In this document: positions 60,054 through 64,000 of the stretch, in pieces
Layout of the letters: every line of letters begins with the position of its first letter
How positions within the stretch are numbered: the first letter of the stretch is position 1
Assembly: GCA_041395905.1 (NCBI GenBank)
Contig: JAWKZP010000010.1
Span: 121,711-185,710 of the forward strand
Direction: 5' to 3'
Length of the DNA stretch: 64,000 bases
DNA from: UBA7803 sp041395905
Lineage (GTDB): Bacteria > Pseudomonadota > Gammaproteobacteria > Pseudomonadales > Azotimanducaceae
The notes under the pieces: generated by a model
Seen by the model: the letters and a program-made list of their open reading frames with translations, nothing else
Told to the model about the DNA's origin: nothing
Databases searched by the model: none
Translations under genes and position numbers: made by a program

Positions 60054-60247
60054 GGCGGTCCTTTTGGCTCCAGTCTGGTAGGCGGCTCTTGTCTGGGATC
60101 TGACGAACGGTATGATCACTGCGGCATTCTACTGGGATTCCGGGCAATAAGTCTGACTACCGGTAGCGCCGGGCGTTCAACGGAGCGCAATCCTTCCGCA
60201 CCGTTCGACGCCGCCGTTTTCACTACAGGTCTGCAGGGAGACATCGC

Positions 60248-60901
60248 ATGGCATGGTCGCACAAGCTCCGGCTGCCCACGACGCAGGAAGCTCTGCCCGG
60301 GCGCGCCCGCGAGATGCCGGTGCCGCCGGCACACTTCGTCAACGGCGCGCCGCTCAAACCCCCGTTCCCCGCGCCCATGCGTCAGGTGCTGTTCGGAATG
60401 GGGTGTTTCTGGGGTGCCGAGCGACGCTTCTGGCAGACTCCGGGCGTCTTCACCACGGCGGTGGGTTACGCCGGCGGCATCACGCCCAATCCAACCTACG
60501 AAGAGGTGTGCTCCGGTCTCACCGGCCACAACGAAGTCGTTCTGGTGGTGTTCGATCCCGGGCAGGTCAGCTACGCCGAGCTGCTCGAGGTGTTCTGGGA
60601 GTCCCACGATCCGACCCAGGGCATGCGCCAGGGCAACGACGTCGGCACCCAGTACCGCTCGGCCATCTACACGTTCGACGCCGAGCAGCTGCGTCAGGCC
60701 GAACAATCCCGCGACCGTTACCAGCAGGCGCTGAGCGCCGCCGGCTACGGGGTCATCACCACCGAGATCGCCGCGGCCGGTGCGTTCTACTATGCCGAGG
60801 ATTACCACCAGCAGTATCTGGCCAAGGTACCCAACGGTTACTGCGGTCTGGGCGGCACGGGTGTCGGATGTGAGCTCAAAGGCCTGGTCGCCGTATCCTG
60901 A
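60248..60901 (+). CDS. msrA: Peptide methionine-S-sulfoxide reductase A
   Basis: MsrA of 217 residues, reducing methionine S-sulfoxide in proteins. Active-site Cys in FGMGCFWGAER, then PTYEEVCSGLTGHNEVV, and recycling Cys in the C-terminal NGYCGLGGTGVGC. An N-terminal extension of about 45 residues (LPGRAREMPVPPAHFVNG) matches the E. coli-type longer MsrA. Good start near CAGGGAGA. It fits the oxidative-stress theme of the window with OxyR and rubrerythrin. Confidence 0.96.
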   Translation: MAWSHKLRLPTTQEALPGRAREMPVPPAHFVNGAPLKPPFPAPMRQVLFGMGCFWGAERRFWQTPGVFTTAVGYAGGITPNPTYEEVCSGLTGHNEVVLVVFDPGQVSYAELLEVFWESHDPTQGMRQGNDVGTQYRSAIYTFDAEQLRQAEQSRDRYQQALSAAGYGVITTEIAAAGAFYYAEDYHQQYLAKVPNGYCGLGGTGVGCELKGLVAVS

Positions 60902-60907
60902 GCTTGG

Positions 60908-61123
60908 TCATTCCAGTGTGGTCTTGCTGGCACCGCAGCGCGCGCAGCGGTGCAGGGTGACCAGCCGGCCGCGGCGGACGTCGAACTGCCTGGCCTTGTC
61001 GATCTGCCACTTGTGGAATCCCCGGCCGCACAGGGTGCGCCCGCGCGCCTGCTGCTGACGGTCGGCGCGGTCGCGCCGGGCCTTGCGTCTGGCCGCGTCC
61101 TGCAGCGATGTCACGTCTGCCAT
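60908..61123 (-). CDS. Small zinc-ribbon-like conserved protein
   Basis: Protein of 71 residues. A basic, helical N-terminus (LQDAARRKARRDRADRQQQA) is followed by two Cys/His sets, LCGRGFHKWQ and HRCARCGASKT, a likely zinc ribbon. RBS AGGAGA precedes the ATG at 61123. Such short proteins are widespread and unstudied; nucleic-acid binding is a reasonable guess. Convergent with msrA, 6 bases apart. Confidence 0.65.
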   Translation of the reverse strand: MADVTSLQDAARRKARRDRADRQQQARGRTLCGRGFHKWQIDKARQFDVRRGRLVTLHRCARCGASKTTLE

Positions 61124-61275
61124 GGGTCGTCTCCTGCGCAGCGGCATGCAGCTGCGCCACCGGCGCGCCATTCTACTCAAAGGCTGACCCAGCCGTTACA
61201 CTCCCTCGCTCGTGCGGATCGGCGCCGGCCGCGTTCACCCGCACGCCATTGGCTGTCAGGGCAGGGGAGGCCAAC

Positions 61276-61662
61276 ATGACCGGCCCGCTCGGCGAAGCAA
61301 GGTACCTGAGCCTGAAAACGTTCCGGCGCGATGGCCGCGGCGTTGCGACGCCGGTGTGGTTTGCGCTTCGGCGGGGACGCTACTACCTGTTCTCCGCAGG
61401 CGACGCGGGCAAGGTGAAGCGTCTGCGCAACGATGGTCGCGCCGAGGTCGCCGCGTGCAACGTGCGGGGTGTGCTGCTCGGGCCCTGGCTGCCCGCCAGC
61501 GCGCGACTGCTCGAGGATCCGGACGACCAGCGTCTCGCGCTGGCGGCACTTCGAGCCAGATACGGCGTGCAGATGCGTCTGGCGGATCTGTTTGCCCGTC
61601 TCGGCGGCCGATTCCACAAGCGGGCCTACATCGAGGTGAGCGTTCATGCAGAGAACGGCTGA
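61276..61662 (+). CDS. PPOX-class F420/FMN-dependent oxidoreductase-like protein
   Basis: Split-barrel protein of 128 residues. KYLSL-type start (ARYLSLKTFRRDGRGVATPV), WFALRRGRYYLFSAGDAGKV and RLRNDGRAEVAACNVRG are the features of the PPOX-class F420-dependent family. GGGGAGG lies 5 bases before the ATG. Probably binds a flavin or deazaflavin; substrate unknown. It precedes the CoA-transferase gene by 63 bases. Confidence 0.83.
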   Translation: MTGPLGEARYLSLKTFRRDGRGVATPVWFALRRGRYYLFSAGDAGKVKRLRNDGRAEVAACNVRGVLLGPWLPASARLLEDPDDQRLALAALRARYGVQMRLADLFARLGGRFHKRAYIEVSVHAENG

Positions 61663-61725
61663 CGGCGCGGATCCGTACCGCGTCGAGGGCGGCGTCGGCG
61701 CGCCGCTCTGCGGATGGGGGGGACC

Positions 61726-62916
61726 ATGAGCGCGCCGCTGCAGGGGTTGCGGGTGCTCGACATGTCGCGCGTGCTCGCCGGGCCCTTTGCCGGACGCATG
61801 CTTGCGGATCTGGGTGCGGACGTGGTCAAGGTCGAGCCTCCGGAAGGTGACGTGACCCGGCTCTGGGGCGCGCGCATCAACGGGATCTCGGGCTATTTCA
61901 ACCAGCAGAACGCGGGCAAGCGCGGGATCTGCGTGGATCTCAAGCAGAGCGCGGGCGTCGACCTGGTACGCGCGCTGGCGGCGCGTGCGGACATTCTCGT
62001 GGAGAACTTCCGTCCTGGCGTGATGGCCCGGCTGGGGCTCGACCACGCAACCTTGAGCGCGGCCAATCCGCGCCTCATCATGCTGTCGATCTCGGGGTTC
62101 GGCGCCGGCGGTCCGGAATCCCATCGTGCTGCCTACGCGCCCATCATTCATGCGGAGTCGGGCATTCTCCACCGGCAGGCCAGCAATGCCGGGGCCGACC
62201 CGGTGGACATGGCGCTGTCCATTGCCGACACCAACGCCGGCCTGCACGGCCTGGTAGCGGTTCTGGCTGCTCTATACCAGCGAGAGCACACGGGCCTCGG
62301 ACAGCACGTAGACATCGCCATGATCGATGCGACGCTCGTGTGCGACGATCATCTGCATTACAGCCTCGACGATGCGCGTCACCTCAAACCCATGCCCAGC
62401 GAGGTCTGGCCGACTGCGGCAGGGCCGCTCATTCTCGCGGGCGACTTCCGCCACCTGTGGCGGCGTCTCACGGAAGTCTGTGGCGTCACCGATCCCACCC
62501 CGGAGGGCGCCGCGCTGGAGGAGAAAATCGCAATGCGCCGCGCCGCCGTGCGTCGGTTCTTCAACGAGACCTGCGCCGATCGGGCCGCCGTCATCGCAGC
62601 ACTCGACGACATGAACATCGCCTGGGGCGACGTGCGCGAAACCTGGCGCGCGGGAGAGCTGCCGACGGTCCGTCATCGCGGCACGTTCGCGCCGGTGGAT
62701 GATCGCGGTGGTGGGCTGCGGCGCGTACCCCAGTCGCCCTACCGGTTTTCGGCCAGCGAGTCGTTCGTGCGTGGCGGCGCGCCGCACCGCGGCGAGCACA
62801 ACGAGATCGTGCTGCAGGACTGGTTGTCTGCGGGGGATCTCCATGGCCCCACTGAAGCCGAGCTGACGCGCTGGCGCAGCGCGCTGCTCGATTCGCCGGT
62901 ACGGCCGGAAGACTGA
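61726..62916 (+). CDS. CaiB/BaiF family III CoA-transferase
   Basis: Family III CoA-transferase of 396 residues, moving CoA between acids. LQGLRVLDMSRVLAGPFAGR, LGADVVKVEPPEGDVTR, GKRGICVDLKQ and ADILVENFRPGVMARLGLD are typical; the catalytic Asp is expected in the VDMALSIADTNAG region. ATG at 61726 has GGGGGGA before it. Three bases before the Hsp70-like gene, so co-transcribed. The acid it activates is unknown. Confidence 0.92.
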   Translation: MSAPLQGLRVLDMSRVLAGPFAGRMLADLGADVVKVEPPEGDVTRLWGARINGISGYFNQQNAGKRGICVDLKQSAGVDLVRALAARADILVENFRPGVMARLGLDHATLSAANPRLIMLSISGFGAGGPESHRAAYAPIIHAESGILHRQASNAGADPVDMALSIADTNAGLHGLVAVLAALYQREHTGLGQHVDIAMIDATLVCDDHLHYSLDDARHLKPMPSEVWPTAAGPLILAGDFRHLWRRLTEVCGVTDPTPEGAALEEKIAMRRAAVRRFFNETCADRAAVIAALDDMNIAWGDVRETWRAGELPTVRHRGTFAPVDDRGGGLRRVPQSPYRFSASESFVRGGAPHRGEHNEIVLQDWLSAGDLHGPTEAELTRWRSALLDSPVRPED

Positions 62917-62919
62917 CGC

Positions 62920-64000
62920 GTGCGTGTCGGCATCGGTATCGATTTCGGCACGACGAACTCCGTGGCGGCGGTATTCGACGGCCGGCGCGTGGAGCTGGTG
63001 CCGCTCGAAGGCCAGGACCCGATCATGCCGTCGGCCACCTACATCGACCGTGAGCGCCAGACGCTCACTGGCCAGGCGGCCATCGAGCGCTACATCGAGG
63101 ACAACACCGGCCGTACCGTGGAGCTGATTCCCGAGGTCATCGGCGAGTACAGCGCATTCGTGGAGCACGAGGACGAGGAAAACCCCGCGCCCGTGGAGAC
63201 GGCATCGCGCAAGGTGTATGGCGCCGCCGTGATCGACAGCGGGCTGCAGGGCCGGCTGTTCCGGGGCACCAAGCGGCTGCTCGGCGACAGCAGCGTGCGC
63301 CGGCTGATGGTGTTCGAGCACCCGTTCCGGCTGGTTGCGCTGATCACGCCGCTGCTGCTGCGCATCCGCAAAGCCATCGAAGTTCGCACCGGTACCTTCA
63401 GCGATGCGCATCTGGGCCATCCGGTCAACTTCGAAGGCCGTGAGCAGTTCCGCAATCAGACTGCGCTGGCGCGCCTGTCAGAGGCCTACCGCTATGCCGG
63501 CATCGCGGGCCAGCATTTCTACCCGGAACCGATCGCGGCTGCGGTGAGCTACCTGCATGGCAATCCGGGCGTAGCGGGCGAACACCTGTTCACCCTGGAT
63601 TTCGGCGGCGGCACGCTGGATTTCTGCGTGCTGCGGCGTGACGGGTCCGGTTTCGAGGTGATGACGACCCACGGCATCGCCCTGGGTGGCGATCACATCG
63701 ATCAGCGCCTGTTCCGGGAGCTGCTGTTTCCGTTGCTGGGCAAGGGCGAGCTATGGCGGCGGCGCGGCATGGACCGGGAGATCGAGACCCGGTTTCCGTT
63801 CGAGGACTACGAGGAGCTGCTGCTCAACTGGGCCGTGACCTACACCCTCAATCAGAACCGCTACACTGCGCCGGTTGCAGAGTGCGTTGCCCAGGGCGGA
63901 CCCGCAGCGGTGAAGTTCCGGCGCCTGAACGAGCTGATCCAGCGCAATCTGAGCTATGTGGTGTTCCAGGCGATCAAGGATTTCAAGGCGGCGCTGTCGG
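62920..64000 (+). CDS. Hsp70 family protein (YegD-like), truncated by window end
   Basis: Open frame of at least 360 codons running off the right edge. It starts with GTG: MRVGIGIDFGTTNSVAAVFD holds the phosphate-1 loop, YPEPIAAAVSYLHG the connect region, and LDFGGGTLDFCVL the phosphate-2 loop of the actin/Hsp70 ATPase. RGTKRLLGD follows the DnaK-like pattern. Insertions such as EHEDEENPAP and RRGMDREIETRFPFEDYEEL differ from DnaK and point to the YegD-like branch, putative chaperones without a known client. Confidence 0.88.
   Translation, partial: MRVGIGIDFGTTNSVAAVFDGRRVELVPLEGQDPIMPSATYIDRERQTLTGQAAIERYIEDNTGRTVELIPEVIGEYSAFVEHEDEENPAPVETASRKVYGAAVIDSGLQGRLFRGTKRLLGDSSVRRLMVFEHPFRLVALITPLLLRIRKAIEVRTGTFSDAHLGHPVNFEGREQFRNQTALARLSEAYRYAGIAGQHFYPEPIAAAVSYLHGNPGVAGEHLFTLDFGGGTLDFCVLRRDGSGFEVMTTHGIALGGDHIDQRLFRELLFPLLGKGELWRRRGMDREIETRFPFEDYEELLLNWAVTYTLNQNRYTAPVAECVAQGGPAAVKFRRLNELIQRNLSYVVFQAIKDFKAALS

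Noticed and set aside
58434..60734. A 766-codon frame running across the Sel1 lipoprotein and into msrA.
   Set aside because: It crosses two divergent, well-supported genes and has shadow composition.

Overview
The window is a dense, GC-rich bacterial chromosome segment with mostly short gaps, many GTG/TTG starts and many 4-base stop/start overlaps. The gene set points to a heterotrophic gammaproteobacterium: TonB receptors of the oligotroph type, a methionine aminotransferase of the YbdL type beside an omega-amidase remnant, OxyR with Cys199/Cys208, MsrA, MnmH, and many acyl-CoA enzymes. No rRNA, tRNA, insertion sequence, prophage or CRISPR array was found. The genus cannot be fixed from the sequence alone.

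Layout. 1-6.3 kb: two paralogous TonB-dependent receptors, each closed by a strong intrinsic terminator. 6.3-7.3 kb: a small monooxygenase and a NUDIX hydrolase, divergent. 7.3-15.8 kb (minus): a MoxR ATPase, a VWA protein and an oligopeptide ABC transporter (A-B-C-D-F). The OppC permease carries an inserted FN3-like domain and oppD has a one-base frameshift. 16-18.6 kb: amidohydrolase, acyl-CoA thioesterase, MAPEG protein. 18.7-22.6 kb: a methionine-cycle locus. ahcY and an ArsR-methyltransferase (SahR-like) regulator face a methionine aminotransferase across a perfect 11-bp inverted repeat, and the omega-amidase gene behind the aminotransferase has collapsed. 22.6-30.7 kb: cytochrome c, LRAT-fold protein, pseudouridine synthase, M28 peptidase, Zn-type dehydrogenase, OxyR, PhzF, LysE exporter and MocR regulator. 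30.7-33.4 kb: a rubrerythrin / Fe-S protein / DUF3501 operon behind a near-canonical OxyR box. 33.4-43.2 kb: a MATE exporter with a Fur-like box, EamA transporter, crotonases, HMG-CoA synthase plus IPP isomerase, MFS transporter and a frameshifted LLM oxidoreductase. 43.3-50.4 kb: a eukaryote-like (type 2) isoleucyl-tRNA synthetase, TetR, DUF4188, and a Rieske oxygenase-like protein with its domains in reverse order. 50.5-57.3 kb: a candidate small RNA with a C-rich loop, then LysR, alpha/beta hydrolase, an active-site-less GH78 homologue and a cobalt-type nitrile hydratase with its activator. 57.3-64 kb: MnmH, Sel1 lipoprotein, MsrA, PPOX protein, CoA transferase and the start of an Hsp70-like gene cut by the window edge.

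The most unusual items are the nitrile hydratase operon translationally coupled to a degenerate alpha-L-rhamnosidase homologue, the reversed Rieske oxygenase, the C-rich-loop RNA with an intrinsic terminator, and the FN3-containing OppC. Two regulatory circuits can be read from the DNA: OxyR to rubrerythrin, and a SahR-like regulator over SAH hydrolysis and methionine transamination. Three genes are broken (oppD, LLM oxidoreductase, omega-amidase). The first two are single-base losses that could be sequencing errors; the third is real decay by internal deletion.
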